Positions 16,483-26,300 of a stretch of DNA of 64,000 nt are shown here, piece after piece (position 1 is the first letter of the stretch; the number at the start of each line of letters is the position of its first letter). A program made the position numbers and the translations under genes. The notes under the pieces are model-generated. The model saw nothing but the letters and a program-made list of their open reading frames with translations, was not told where the DNA came from and searched no databases. The DNA comes from JANQMY01 sp965227095. Its GTDB lineage: Bacteria; Pseudomonadota; Alphaproteobacteria; JANQMY01. The stretch covers positions 2,976,001 to 3,040,000 of the forward strand of contig CBDDFL010000001.1 in assembly GCA_965227095.1 (NCBI GenBank), read 5' to 3'.

Positions 16483-17946
16483 CTAACCGAAAATCCTGAA
16501 TTTGACGAGATCATTCCAGGTCGCAAACAGCATTAGTGACAATACCAGCGCCAGCCCCACCCTGAACCCGAATTCTTGGGCCCTTTCTCCAAGCGGACGG
16601 CCAGCAACAGCTTCATAGCCATAATAGAGTAAATGGCCGCCATCAAGCATCGGAATAGGAAATAGGTTCAGCAAGCCAATACTGACCGACAGAATAGCCG
16701 CCAACGATATAAGGGGCACCAATCCGCCTTGGGCCACTTCGCCGGAAACCTTAGCGATTCCCAACGGTCCACTCAGCTGACTTGCGTCTTCCTGACCAAC
16801 AAAAAGACCGCCCAGAAAGTCAAACGTGCGTTCGATAATGAACCATGTCCGTTCAACCCCCATCCACATGCCGGACAGCACATTGACCCGGACGATGGCA
16901 TAGTCGGTGATATTGTCATGTCCCTGGATGCCGATACGGCCTACTTCAGCTTCCTGGCCGTCTTTCCCGGTGATGGTGACCGCCCCTGGGACAATCTGAA
17001 CATCTAGAAGCTGGTCTTCCCGTTCGATTGTAAATCCTAGTGATTTGCCAGCACTTTTTTGGACGACTTGCTGCATGGCAAGGAAACTGTTGATTTCTTG
17101 CCCATCGATCTTGCGGACAATATCTCCCGGCAGAAGGCCCGCTTTTTCCGCAGGCCCGTCGGGCGCTAAGGCATCGACAACCGGCGGAAGGACACGTTCA
17201 ACGCCGATTTGTCCGACTTTGTGGGTATTGCCAAACTGATCATTGATAGACACTTCTTCCGGCACAACTGTAAGCGCGACATCTTGTTCACCACGCAGAA
17301 CGACAAATGACAGTGTCTCGCCAGCACTAACGCTAACGATTTCATGGACCTGCGTGAAATTGTTGATTTTTCGTCCATTGATCTCAGTAACCACGTCTCC
17401 GATCTGAAAACCGGCCGCGACGGCAGGACTGTCATCAATAATGGCATCGATCCGAGGAGGGATCATCCGCTGTCCAACAACGCTGAATAACAGTGCGAAT
17501 ATGAAAACAGCCAGGATGAAATTAGCGATGGGACCAGCCGCAACGATCAATGCGCGCTGATACAAGGGCTTGAAGTGGAAGCAGTCTTCCAGCTCCGACG
17601 GCGACAGAACCTGTCCTGTGCCTTCTGACAGACTGCTGTCAGAGCCCGCCGTTTGCAGCGGAGAACCGCTGTTAGCAGCTATTTCGCCTAGTTTGTCACG
17701 ATCCGGTGTCGAGGCGACGCTCTCGTCGCCAAAAAATTTCACATAGCCGCCAAGCGGGATCCAACCGATCTTCCAGACCGTTCCTTTTCGATCGGTCCAT
17801 CCGAAAATCTTCCCGCCAAATCCGATGGAAAAGGTTTCAACGCGAACGCCAAACCACCGCGCAACCGAGAAATGCCCCAACTCGTGAAAAAACACCACGA
17901 TGGTTAGCACAAACAAAAAAGGGATGAGGTAGTTCAACAGTTCCAT
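16483..17946 (-). CDS. rseP: Site-2 zinc metalloprotease RseP
   Basis: Intramembrane protease of 487 residues that in other Gram-negatives cuts anti-sigma factors after a first periplasmic cut. The zinc site HELGH is at residues 21-25 in the first membrane helix. A second catalytic Asp is in the late helix motif PIPMLDGGHLL. Two tandem PDZ domains occupy the middle. The loop after the first membrane region carries about 25 extra Ser- and acid-rich residues compared with shorter family members. The ATG at 17946 is chosen over a TTG one codon upstream. The gene is the first of the block that follows the missing dxr slot. Confidence 0.94.
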   Translation of the reverse strand: MELLNYLIPFLFVLTIVVFFHELGHFSVARWFGVRVETFSIGFGGKIFGWTDRKGTVWKIGWIPLGGYVKFFGDESVASTPDRDKLGEIAANSGSPLQTAGSDSSLSEGTGQVLSPSELEDCFHFKPLYQRALIVAAGPIANFILAVFIFALLFSVVGQRMIPPRIDAIIDDSPAVAAGFQIGDVVTEINGRKINNFTQVHEIVSVSAGETLSFVVLRGEQDVALTVVPEEVSINDQFGNTHKVGQIGVERVLPPVVDALAPDGPAEKAGLLPGDIVRKIDGQEINSFLAMQQVVQKSAGKSLGFTIEREDQLLDVQIVPGAVTITGKDGQEAEVGRIGIQGHDNITDYAIVRVNVLSGMWMGVERTWFIIERTFDFLGGLFVGQEDASQLSGPLGIAKVSGEVAQGGLVPLISLAAILSVSIGLLNLFPIPMLDGGHLLYYGYEAVAGRPLGERAQEFGFRVGLALVLSLMLFATWNDLVKFRIFG

Positions 17947-18080
17947 CAATCACTCTCTAACATCGATCGCCCACCAGACGCTGATAGCGACTGGCGCTCA
18001 ATATCATCAGGCAAAAGATGCACCCCAAAACACAACTTTTGCTCACGGTGGTATGCGGGAAACCGTTCAAGATCAAACAC
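17946..18080 (-). CDS. Possible 44-codon ORF coupled to rseP
   Basis: A GTG-initiated reading frame of 44 residues whose TGA overlaps the rseP ATG as TGATG. The peptide is charged, begins VFDLERFPAYHRE and has no membrane segment. No strong ribosome-binding site precedes it, and I recognise no family. It could be a small coupled gene, the tail of a deleted gene, or chance. It does not resemble the C-terminus of DXR, the enzyme normally encoded here. Confidence 0.22.
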   Translation of the reverse strand: MFDLERFPAYHREQKLCFGVHLLPDDIERQSLSASGGRSMLESD

Positions 18081-18246
18081 CTGGACACCACCCTAACCCT
18101 TTCCGCTTTTCCCTTGAATTTCTTATGGTTTTTATTGGTTTTGCCACAAAGCGGAAGCTCGGATAGTAGGGGCCTGCCCCCTGCTTTGCAAGCAAACCAG
18201 CAGGCTTAACCGCGCCAGATGCCAAGAACTTGTTGCTTAGGTAAAT
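18081..18246. other. Gap where dxr normally lies
   Basis: Between cdsA and rseP there are only about 300 bp, too little for the roughly 1.2-kb dxr gene usually found at this place. The only structure I see is an imperfect hairpin at 18172-18205, with GCCTGC pairing with GCAGGC around an inner TTTGC-TT-GCAAA palindrome. It may end transcription after cdsA, but no T-run follows it on the minus strand. Confidence 0.5.
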
Positions 18247-19047
18247 TTAACCAAAGCGCGTTGTCTCAAATACACTTGTTCCCAGCAAAAACATGGCCGT
18301 CGCCACCAAAATTGCCGCAGATGCAAGGCCGTCAACTCTGTCCAACACCCCACCGTGACCGGGGATCAAATTGCTCGAATCCTTAACGTCAAAGTGCCGT
18401 TTAAACGCGGATTCGAGGAGATCTCCCAATTGTCCGATGACTGCGACCAAAGCCCCCGATGCCGCCAATAGGGCCAAATTCGACGTTGAACTGCCCAATA
18501 TGGCGCCGGTGATCACGCCGACAATCGCTGCTCCTGCCATTCCGCCGACAAGACCGCTCCAGGTTTTGTTGGGAGAGGTTATGGGCGCAAGCTTGGGACC
18601 TCCGACACTTTTTCCGACGATCTGGGCGAACGAATCAGTCGCCCAAATGGCGACGCACAGCCAAAGCGTGATGGCGAGGCCGTTGGGTTGCCCCCGAAGC
18701 CACACAATCGCCATGAGCGCAACGCCAATATAGACGACAGCGCCCCCACCCCATCTTTTGGATTGCCCGGTGCTCTTAGCGGAGAGCGTTGAAATCAACG
18801 CTGCCAAGCAAACCACCCCCAGTCCAAGCAGCGGCTGATTTGCAGCGATTGAGAGGGGCGCCAGCACAAGTGCCGCCCCTTCCAACACCATTTGCCACCC
18901 GATGCGCTCTCCAAACACGATGGTCGCGTGTTCGTAGGCCATCAACGCGCCAATGACGGCGACGAGCACCGCAAATGGCCACAGACCGGCAAATATGCAA
19001 AAGGCGGCGACCGCCGCCATGATGAAACCCGCTATGTAAGAAACCAT
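18247..19047 (-). CDS. cdsA: Phosphatidate cytidylyltransferase
   Basis: Makes CDP-diacylglycerol, the precursor of bacterial phospholipids, in the inner membrane; 266 residues with about eight hydrophobic segments. The family signature is complete near the C-terminus: SAFKRHFDVKDSSNLIPGHG followed by GVLDRVD. The TGA directly upstream in frame excludes a longer start than 19047. It follows uppS by 62 nt. Confidence 0.94.
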   Translation of the reverse strand: MVSYIAGFIMAAVAAFCIFAGLWPFAVLVAVIGALMAYEHATIVFGERIGWQMVLEGAALVLAPLSIAANQPLLGLGVVCLAALISTLSAKSTGQSKRWGGGAVVYIGVALMAIVWLRGQPNGLAITLWLCVAIWATDSFAQIVGKSVGGPKLAPITSPNKTWSGLVGGMAGAAIVGVITGAILGSSTSNLALLAASGALVAVIGQLGDLLESAFKRHFDVKDSSNLIPGHGGVLDRVDGLASAAILVATAMFLLGTSVFETTRFG

Positions 19048-19109
19048 GCTTTTGTTTTCTTTTCACGTCCGGCTTCAGCCCCCTCTGGCACAACCGGCGG
19101 ATCCGCTTC

Positions 19110-19865
19110 CTATCTTGCGCCGAACCGGCGCTCGCGTTGGGCGAATTGCATGACGGCGTCCTCCAGATCTGCTTTTTTGAAGTCGGGCCACAGTTTCTCA
19201 CAAAAGATCAATTCTGCATATGCCGCCTGCCATAGCAGGAAGTTGCTTAAGCGTTGTTCGCCGCTCGTCCGTATAATTAAGTCAGGGTCCGGAATGCCGC
19301 TCGTGGTCAGGTAGGACGCCAAATCATCCTGAGACATCTGATCCACACTTCGCTTTCCGTCTCGGACATCACAGGCCAATCGCTTCGCGGCCTCAAAAAT
19401 CTCATTTCGCCCGCCATAGTTAAACGCGATGATGAGGTCGAGACGGGTATTGTCCTTCGTCTGACGTTCTGCGTTTTCAATTATGTCAATGATCTCCGGC
19501 GCCAAACCGTGCCGTTCGCCAATTATGCGGACCTTGACACCATTGCTATCAAGTTCCTTGAGATGGCGACGCACAAACTCTTGCAGCAGCCCCATCAAAT
19601 CACTGACTTCGTCCGGTGGACGTTTCCAGTTCTCTGACGAGAAACTGTAGAGAGTAAGATATTTGATACCGATTTCACCGGCAGCGCGTACGATGTTCCG
19701 GACCGTTTCAACGCCTTGGCGATGTCCAAGCCGTCGGGGGAGATGGCGGGCCGCCGCCCAGCGGCCATTTCCATCCATGATTATTGCGACATGCGTAGGT
19801 AGATCGGTACCGTCCCCCAAAAGGTCGGCCGGTTTGCTTGATTGAGGGGCCTTACCTATTCGCAC
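19110..19865 (-). CDS. uppS: Undecaprenyl diphosphate synthase (cis-prenyltransferase)
   Basis: Extends farnesyl diphosphate with isopentenyl units to form the C55 carrier for peptidoglycan and LPS sugars; about 251 residues. The catalytic Asp lies in HVAIIMDGNGRWA. Substrate-binding regions include YLTLYSFSSENWKRP and the C-terminal DPDLIIRTSGEQRLSNFLLW. The GTG at 19865 is chosen since GGAAG lies about 9 nt upstream; a TTG at 19889 is possible. Its isoprenoid substrate needs a C5 pathway, which makes the missing neighbour dxr notable. Confidence 0.93.
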   Translation of the reverse strand: MRIGKAPQSSKPADLLGDGTDLPTHVAIIMDGNGRWAAARHLPRRLGHRQGVETVRNIVRAAGEIGIKYLTLYSFSSENWKRPPDEVSDLMGLLQEFVRRHLKELDSNGVKVRIIGERHGLAPEIIDIIENAERQTKDNTRLDLIIAFNYGGRNEIFEAAKRLACDVRDGKRSVDQMSQDDLASYLTTSGIPDPDLIIRTSGEQRLSNFLLWQAAYAELIFCEKLWPDFKKADLEDAVMQFAQRERRFGAR

Positions 19866-19903
19866 CAAACTGCACTTCCGCACTGGCAAGCAAGAGACAT
19901 TCT

Positions 19904-20470
19904 CTATACCTGCATGATTTCAGATTCTTTGACGTCCAATGCTTCGTCTATTTTTTTTATCAAACCATCTGTCATGGATTGAATTTCGTCCGCATACAGC
20001 TTGTGGTCATCTTCACTGATATGACCATCCTTTTCCAGCCGCTTCAGACTGTCCATGCCATCGCGGCGCACATTCCGAACGGCGACCCGTGCTTGCTCCG
20101 CATACTTACTAGCAATCTTGGTCAGCTCGCGGCGGCGCTCCTCATTCAGTTCCGGTATCGGGATACGAATAAGCTGCCCGTCGACCACGGGATTGATGCC
20201 TAGCCCCGCGTTACGGATGGCTTTCTCGGTCGCTGCAACAAGCCCTTTGTCCCAGACCTGCACCGTCAACATTCTCGGCTCAGGAACGCCCACTGTGCCC
20301 ACTTGGTTGATGGGCATTTGGCTGCCATATGCTTCCACAACAACAGGTTCCACCAAACTAGCAGAGGCCCGTCCGGTGCGAAGTCCGCCAAATTCGGTTT
20401 TCAGGGAGGCGAGAGCCCCGTCCATGCGCCGTTGAAGATCGTCAATATCCGGTTCCGTGTCGTCCGACAT
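19904..20470 (-). CDS. frr: Ribosome recycling factor
   Basis: Splits post-termination ribosomes with EF-G; 188 residues, standard length. The domain I three-helix bundle has GLRTGRASASLVEP near the N-terminus and RVAVRNVRRDGMDSLKRLEK in the last helices. Domain II is the inserted beta region around PEPRMLTVQVWDKG. It begins 6 nt after pyrH. Confidence 0.96.
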   Translation of the reverse strand: MSDDTEPDIDDLQRRMDGALASLKTEFGGLRTGRASASLVEPVVVEAYGSQMPINQVGTVGVPEPRMLTVQVWDKGLVAATEKAIRNAGLGINPVVDGQLIRIPIPELNEERRRELTKIASKYAEQARVAVRNVRRDGMDSLKRLEKDGHISEDDHKLYADEIQSMTDGLIKKIDEALDVKESEIMQV

Positions 20471-20476
20471 AGCTTT

Positions 20477-21217
20477 TTATCCCTTCTCTGCGGGGTTCGA
20501 TGAAATGATTGTACACCGTCCTGTGCCGTTTAACACGTTCGCAAAGGATCCCCTGTCGTGAATGGAAAAGACGATCATCGGGATATTGTTTTGGCGGGCC
20601 AAGCTGACAGCGGGCGCGTCCATAACGCCCAAATCCTTTGACAGAACGTCCAAATAGGTCAGCTGATCGAACCGGGTTGCGGAAGGGTCTTTTTTGGGAT
20701 CCGCGCTGTAAACACCATCGACTTGGGTGCCTTTGAGCAGACAATCACACCCCATTTCGGACGCCCGCAAGGCGGCGGCCGTATCTGTTGTGAAGAACGG
20801 ATTGCCGGTTCCGGCGGCGAAGATCACCACCCGCCTCCGCTCAAGATGCCGAATGGCACGGCGCCGAATATAAGGCTCGCACACGGTGGTCATGGGAATT
20901 GCCGACAGCACCCGGGTTTGGATATCCAACCGTTCCAGCGCGTTTTGCATGGCAAGCGCGTTCATGACCGTCGCCAGCATGCCCATATAATCGGCTGTTG
21001 CCCGCTCCATGCCTTGGGCAGCACCGGATAGGCCGCGGAAAATGTTACCGCCGCCAATCACTAGGCAAACTTCGATGCCTGATTCTTGAGCGTCCTGAAT
21101 ATCCGTCGCGATCCGGTTTACGGTCTCAATATCAATACCGTAAGCCTGATTGCCCATAAGGGCTTCCCCAGAGACTTTCAACAAGACGCGCTTGTAGCGA
21201 GATTCCGGGGCACCCAT
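20477..21217 (-). CDS. pyrH: Uridylate kinase (UMP kinase)
   Basis: Phosphorylates UMP to UDP; bacterial hexameric amino-acid-kinase fold, 246 residues. The N-terminal KRVLLKVSGEALMG and the glycine-rich GGGNIFRG bind phosphate, and GTGNPFFTTDTAAALRA binds substrate. It lies between tsf and frr, the common proteobacterial order. Confidence 0.96.
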   Translation of the reverse strand: MGAPESRYKRVLLKVSGEALMGNQAYGIDIETVNRIATDIQDAQESGIEVCLVIGGGNIFRGLSGAAQGMERATADYMGMLATVMNALAMQNALERLDIQTRVLSAIPMTTVCEPYIRRRAIRHLERRRVVIFAAGTGNPFFTTDTAAALRASEMGCDCLLKGTQVDGVYSADPKKDPSATRFDQLTYLDVLSKDLGVMDAPAVSLARQNNIPMIVFSIHDRGSFANVLNGTGRCTIISSNPAEKG

Positions 21218-21277
21218 GAGCCAATTCCAATTCGTTTGAGCCGAAGAACACTTACGTCTTCGTCTCGGCGGTTTTTG

Positions 21278-22207
21278 TTACGATGAAGACGCTGCCGCGG
21301 CGACTTCCGCCGCAAAGTCGTCTTCTTCTTTCTCAATGCCTTCGCCAAGTGCGAAGCGGCAAAAGCCCGTTACTTTTACGGGAGCGCCGGCATCGGCAGC
21401 CGCATTCTCGACGGCTTTTTCGATTTTGGTCTCTCCGTCAATCACAAAGGTCTGGGACATCAGCACCACTTCTTCGTAGTACTTGCGCATCCGGCCTTCG
21501 ATCATTTTCTCGATGACATTGTCCGGCTTGCCGGATTCGCGCGCCTGTTCCGCAAGGACCGTGCGTTCACGTTCGACAATTTCCGCGTCCAATTCATCCA
21601 CGCTCACCGCGAGTGGATTGGTGGCCGCGATGTGCATGGACAATTGCTTCCCAAATGCCTGCAGCTTGTCTTTGTCACCGTCGGATTCCAGGCCAACGAT
21701 CACACCGATTTTGCCCAAACCCGGGACAATCTGATTGTGCACATAGGCCGCAACCACGCCGTTTTGAACGCTAACAGCCTGCGAGCGGCGCAGGTTCATA
21801 TTCTCGCCAATCGTCGCCACCATTTCCGTGACATATTCCGTCACGTTTTTGTCCGACCCCGGATAAGTGGCGGCGCCGAGTTTTTCAACATCACCACCGA
21901 CAGTCAGGGCCGTTTGAGCAATGTCGGTCACCAATTTTTGGAATTGGTCGTTACGGGCAACGAAGTCCGTTTCAGAATTCACTTCAACCACAACGCCAAG
22001 ATTATCCTGTGCAGCGACCCCCACGAGACCTTCTGCCGCGACACGACCGGCTTTCTTGGCCGCTTTGGCAAGGCCCTTTGTCCGAAGCCAATCAACTGCG
22101 GCATCAATATCGCCGTCATTTTCCTGCAGAGCCTTTTTGCAATCCATCATGCCCGCGCCGCTCTGCTCCCGCAGCTGCTTCACCATGCTGGCCGAAATCG
22201 CTGTCAT
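21278..22207 (-). CDS. tsf: Elongation factor Ts
   Basis: Guanine-nucleotide exchange factor for EF-Tu, 309 residues. The N-terminal UBA-like domain contains MVKQLREQSGAGMMDCKKAL. The core contains VVEVNSETDFVARNDQF, the EF-Tu contact (TDFV). The C-terminal tail is acidic and Ala/Ser-rich. It is separated from rpsB by 96 bp with two hairpins. Confidence 0.96.
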   Translation of the reverse strand: MTAISASMVKQLREQSGAGMMDCKKALQENDGDIDAAVDWLRTKGLAKAAKKAGRVAAEGLVGVAAQDNLGVVVEVNSETDFVARNDQFQKLVTDIAQTALTVGGDVEKLGAATYPGSDKNVTEYVTEMVATIGENMNLRRSQAVSVQNGVVAAYVHNQIVPGLGKIGVIVGLESDGDKDKLQAFGKQLSMHIAATNPLAVSVDELDAEIVERERTVLAEQARESGKPDNVIEKMIEGRMRKYYEEVVLMSQTFVIDGETKIEKAVENAAADAGAPVKVTGFCRFALGEGIEKEEDDFAAEVAAAASSS

Positions 22208-22238
22208 TACAATGCCTCTTTACGATGAGAGTTAGACG

Positions 22239-22299
22239 GGAACAGCCAATCGAACGATCAGCTGTTCCGAATAGAATCACATTAGCTCACACGAGCTAA
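22239..22299 (-). other. Two hairpins between rpsB and tsf
   Basis: A 6-bp stem TTAGCT/AGCTAA (22282-22287 with 22294-22299) lies right after the rpsB stop. An 8-bp stem GGAACAGC/GCTGTTCC (22239-22246 with 22261-22268, 14-nt loop) follows. Neither has a T-run, so they are more likely attenuator, processing or mRNA-stability elements than full terminators. Confidence 0.45.
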
Positions 22300-22303
22300 A
22301 GTA

Positions 22304-23125
22304 TTATTGCACCGCCGGTGCATCGCCCGCGGCCGCTTCAGGAGCCGCCGCTTCGGCAGGCGCTTCTGGCGTTTCCGCTGGCAGTTCTTCGGGCACAGGC
22401 TCTTCGGCTTCGCCAAGATCCACACCGCTTGCTTGTGAACTTTCCGAGATGCCGTCGATCACGGATCGGGCCATCAGATCACAATAAAGGCTGATCGCAC
22501 GAGAGGCGTCATCATTACCGGGAATCGGATAGGTGATGCCATCTGGATCACAATTCGTGTCCAACACAGCGACCACCGGAATGCCAAGCTTAGCGGCTTC
22601 GCGGATCGCGATAGATTCTTTGTTGGTGTCGATCACGAACATGAGGTCCGGCAGACCACCCATGTCTTTAATCCCACCGAGAGCGCGCTCCAATTTGTCC
22701 TTTTCGCGGGTAAGCTGAAGGAGCTCTTTCTTTGTCCGCCCCACGACTTCGGCGCCGAGCGTTTCTTCAAGCGACCGAAGCTGCTTGATGGAATTGGAAA
22801 TTGTCTTCCAATTGGTCAAGGTGCCGCCGAGCCAACGATGATTGATGTAGTACTGGGCACATCGTTGCGCTGCATCCGCAATCGGATCCGATGCTTGCCG
22901 CTTGGTCCCCACGAAGAGGACACGCCCACCGGACGCCACCGTGTTGCGCACCGCGAGAAGCGCTTGATGCAGCAGCGGAACGGACTGCGCTAAGTCAATG
23001 ATATGAATATTATTTCTGACACCAAAAATATATTGGCCCATCTTCGGGTTCCAACGGTGGGTTTGGTGTCCAAAGTGTACGCCAGCTTCTAACAGCTGCC
23101 GCATTGTAAAATCTGGCAACGCCAT
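22304..23125 (-). CDS. rpsB: 30S ribosomal protein S2
   Basis: Small-subunit protein of 273 residues. The start MALPDFTMRQLLEAGVHFGH and the segments NHRWLGGTLTNWKTI and LPDLMFVIDTNKES are diagnostic. The last 45 or so residues form an Ala/Pro/Glu-rich disordered tail, an extension seen in many alphaproteobacteria but not in E. coli S2. A strong ribosome-binding site, AAGGAG, precedes the ATG. Its promoter is at 23229-23257. Confidence 0.97.
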   Translation of the reverse strand: MALPDFTMRQLLEAGVHFGHQTHRWNPKMGQYIFGVRNNIHIIDLAQSVPLLHQALLAVRNTVASGGRVLFVGTKRQASDPIADAAQRCAQYYINHRWLGGTLTNWKTISNSIKQLRSLEETLGAEVVGRTKKELLQLTREKDKLERALGGIKDMGGLPDLMFVIDTNKESIAIREAAKLGIPVVAVLDTNCDPDGITYPIPGNDDASRAISLYCDLMARSVIDGISESSQASGVDLGEAEEPVPEELPAETPEAPAEAAAPEAAAGDAPAVQ

Positions 23126-23228
23126 TCAGTTTCTCCTTATCCGGTTGGCCTCCGCGGGCATACCCCGAAAAAATCAAGGGACCGGAACGGACCGAAAAGG
23201 CCCGCAACCCGCGTGCAGAATGGCCGGT

Positions 23229-23257
23229 GTTATAGGGAGTTGCGGGGGGGATGGCAA
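23229..23257 (-). promoter_or_regulatory. rpsB-tsf promoter
   Basis: On the minus strand TTGCCA (23257-23252) and TATAAC (23234-23229) are exactly 17 bp apart. The C-rich spacer is unusual. The predicted start leaves a leader of about 95 nt before rpsB, long enough for autoregulation by S2, though I see no recognised leader motif. Confidence 0.75.
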
Positions 23258-23290
23258 GTCCTCTATCCCGCCATGGACGCTGTGCCACAT

Positions 23291-23313
23291 AAGCCCGGAA
23301 AACTGGGCTTTTT
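23291..23313 (+). terminator. Terminator-like hairpin after dnaE, T-run on the plus strand
   Basis: AAGCCC (23291-23296) pairs with GGGCTT (23305-23310), followed by further T residues on the plus strand. It lies 28 bp past the dnaE stop, but in the minus direction, in which dnaE is read, the hairpin is preceded by A and followed by ATG rather than a T-run. It would therefore stop plus-strand transcription best. Confidence 0.5.
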
Positions 23314-23340
23314 CATGGGGCTGATCCTAACGAAAGGTTA

Positions 23341-26300
23341 CTAGACTTCCTCCACTTCCAAGACCCCGGGGATCACTTTCATGGCCCCCTTTATCTGAGG
23401 GGTGACGGAGAAGCCGCCGGGTATTTGTACCTCGACCTCTTGAGACGTCGTATCGGCGAGCACCACGACGCTGATAACGCCCCTTCCCGGGGGCGGCAAT
23501 CGCTTCTTTATTCCCTCAAACGCGTCCGGCTTTTCAGCAAATATGCGCAATCCTGCCGCCGATTTTGAGGTTACCTCATCAACATCCCTGACAGACTGAA
23601 CGCGGATTTTTGTGTCATCTCCTTGCTGGTCCACTTCCACATTCACCACAACGCCTTTTCCCGGCTCGAGCAAATGGCGGCTAGAGGTCAGCACATCCGC
23701 GAAGACAACCGCTTCAAAACGACCCGTCGGATCCGAGATTTCCACAAAGGCGAATGGATTACCCTTTTTTGATTTCCGCTCCTGCCGGCGCATAACGACC
23801 CCGGCCAGCTGAACTTCCCGGGTCCCTCCGGACCGCAATTGCTGCATCATTTCCGCATGGCTTTGGACCCGGCAGCGTTTGAGGGCATTTTCGTATTCGT
23901 CAAGCGGATGGCCTGACAGGTAAAACCCCACCGCCTCAAATTCATAAGATAAGCGGTCCATGGGCAGCCAATCATCTGTTTCCGGAAGCACCATGCCCAC
24001 TTCGTCGGCTTGGGCGCCCCCGAAGAGACTGGTTTGCGCGCTGACACGATCTTCCGCGGACCGATTGGCTTCTGACAGAAGAAGATCGATTGATGAAAAA
24101 ATCTGCGCCCGATTGCCATTCAATGAATCGAACGCCCCGGCTTTGGTCAAACTTTCCAAAGCCCGCCGATTGATCTGACGAGGGTCGATGCGAGAGGCAA
24201 AATCCTGAAGCGACGCGAAAGGTCCATTTTCTTCCCGCTCCCTCACAAGGCTTTCAATCGCCTGCTTGCCCACATTTTTAAGGGCGGCGAGCGCGTAAAA
24301 AATCTCACCCTCGGCCACTGAAAAATCTGCTGTGGATTGATTGATATCCGGCGGCCGCAGTTTAATTTCCAGCCGCTGCGCTTCTTGTTTGAAAATATTC
24401 AGCTTGTCCGTATTGCCCATATCGAGGGTCATAGACGCCGCCAAAAACTCAACCGGGTAATTCGCCTTTAGATACGCCGTTTGATACGCCACAAAGGCAT
24501 AGGCGGCCGCGTGGCTCTTATTGAAACCGTAGCCCGCAAATTTTTCCACAAGTTCAAAAATGAAGCCGGCGCGCCCTCGGTCAATGTCATTCTTGACCGC
24601 GCCTTCCATGAAGCGCTCTTTTTGCAGATCCATTTCGGATTTGATCTTCTTGCCCATAGCGCGGCGCAGAAGATCGGCCTCGCCAAGCGAATACCCCGAC
24701 AAGATTTGCGCGATCTGCATCACCTGTTCCTGATAGATGATCACGCCGTAGGTTTCTTTGAGCACCGGCTCTAACAGGGGGTGCAGATAGTCCGGTTCTT
24801 TCTCGCCTTTTTTTCTTTCGATATAGACCGGAATATTGTCCATCGGCCCGGGACGGTAGAGCGCCACCAGAGCGATAATGTCTTCGATGCAGTCCGGCTT
24901 CAGGCGGCGCAGCGTGTCGCGCATGCCGGAACTTTCCAGCTGGAACACGCCGGTCGCATCGCCTTTGGACAACATGGCGTATGTTTTTTCATCGTCGAGG
25001 GGCAAATTTGAGATGTCGATATCGATCCCGCGCGCACGAACCAACTTGGCGGCCACTTCCAAGACGGTGAGCGTTTTCAACCCCAAGAAGTCGAATTTCA
25101 CCAGCCCCGCCGGTTCCACCCATTTCATACTGTACTGGGTGACCCGCATATCGGAGCGCGGATCGCGGTAGAGCGGCACAAGTTTTTCAAGCGGCCGGTC
25201 GCCGATCACAACACCCGCCGCGTGGGTCGAGGCATGCCGATAAAGCCCTTCAAGAACGAGTGACACATCGAGCATGCGCGCGACGGATTCGTCTTCTTCC
25301 CGGGCTTCTTGAAGGCGTGGTTCCCCGTCGATCGCTTCCGTCAGCGTCACCGGATTGGACGGGTTATTGGGCACCAGTTTGCACAGGCGGTCGACCTGAC
25401 CATAGGGCAGCTGTAGCACCCGCCCCACATCCCGCAACACGGCCCGGGGTTTGAGTTTCCCGAAGGTGATGATTTGGGCAACGCGGTCTTCCCCGTATTT
25501 TTCCTGCACATAGCGGATCACTTCATCGCGTCGATCCTGGCAAAAGTCGATATCGAAGTCCGGCATCGACACACGTTCCGGATTGAGGAAACGTTCAAAC
25601 AGCAAACCGAACCGCAATGGGTCCAGGTCTGTAATGGTTAAAGCCCATGCCACCAACGATCCGGCCCCGGAGCCACGCCCTGGCCCAACGGGTATGCCGT
25701 GCTGTTTCGACCATTGAATGAAATCCGCCACAATCAGGAAATAGCCGGGGAATTCCATCCGTGTAATGATGTCAATCTCGTAATCGAGACGGTCCCAATA
25801 GTCTTTCTCCGGTGCAAACAACTGGCCATTTTCAAGCCGGGCCTTAAGGCCCTTTTTGGCTTGATCGGCAAACTCGGCGGCTTCGTCTCGGCCATCGCTG
25901 ATGTCGAAACTTGGCAATATCGGACTTTTCGTCCGCACTCTGAATGCACATCTCTTGGCGATCTCAATCGTGTTTTGGGTTGCTTCGGGAATGTCCGCGA
26001 ACAAGGCCAACATTTCCGCTTGAGACTTCAGCCGGTGTTCGGGCGTAAGCCGGCGCCGGTCGTCTTGCATGACATACGCGCCATCGGCGATGCACAACAA
26101 CGCATCATGGGCCTCATATTCACTTTCTTTCAAAAAGTAGGCGTCATTCGTTGCCACAAGCGGCACATCGTTTTCATACGCCAGGTCAATGAGGCCGCCT
26201 TCAGCACGCACCTCGTCGTCAAGGTTATGACGCTGCAGTTCGATGTAGAAGCGATCCGCAAATAGGCCGGCAAATCGGTCAAATAGTTTCTTGGCGCCCT

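Noticed and set aside
18018..18209. Plus-strand frame of 63 codons in the dxr slot
   Set aside because: No ribosome-binding site, low-complexity composition and no coding features; the minus-strand 44-codon frame is a better candidate.
22240..22255. GAAC-N8-GAAC in the rpsB-tsf gap
   Set aside because: Spacing is 8, not 7, so it is not a LexA site; the GAACs belong to a hairpin.
24500..24800. SOS-type mutagenic polymerase DnaE2
   Set aside because: Although near a LexA operator, the 1148-residue protein and its lolD-side position fit the essential DnaE1; no imuA or imuB gene is present.
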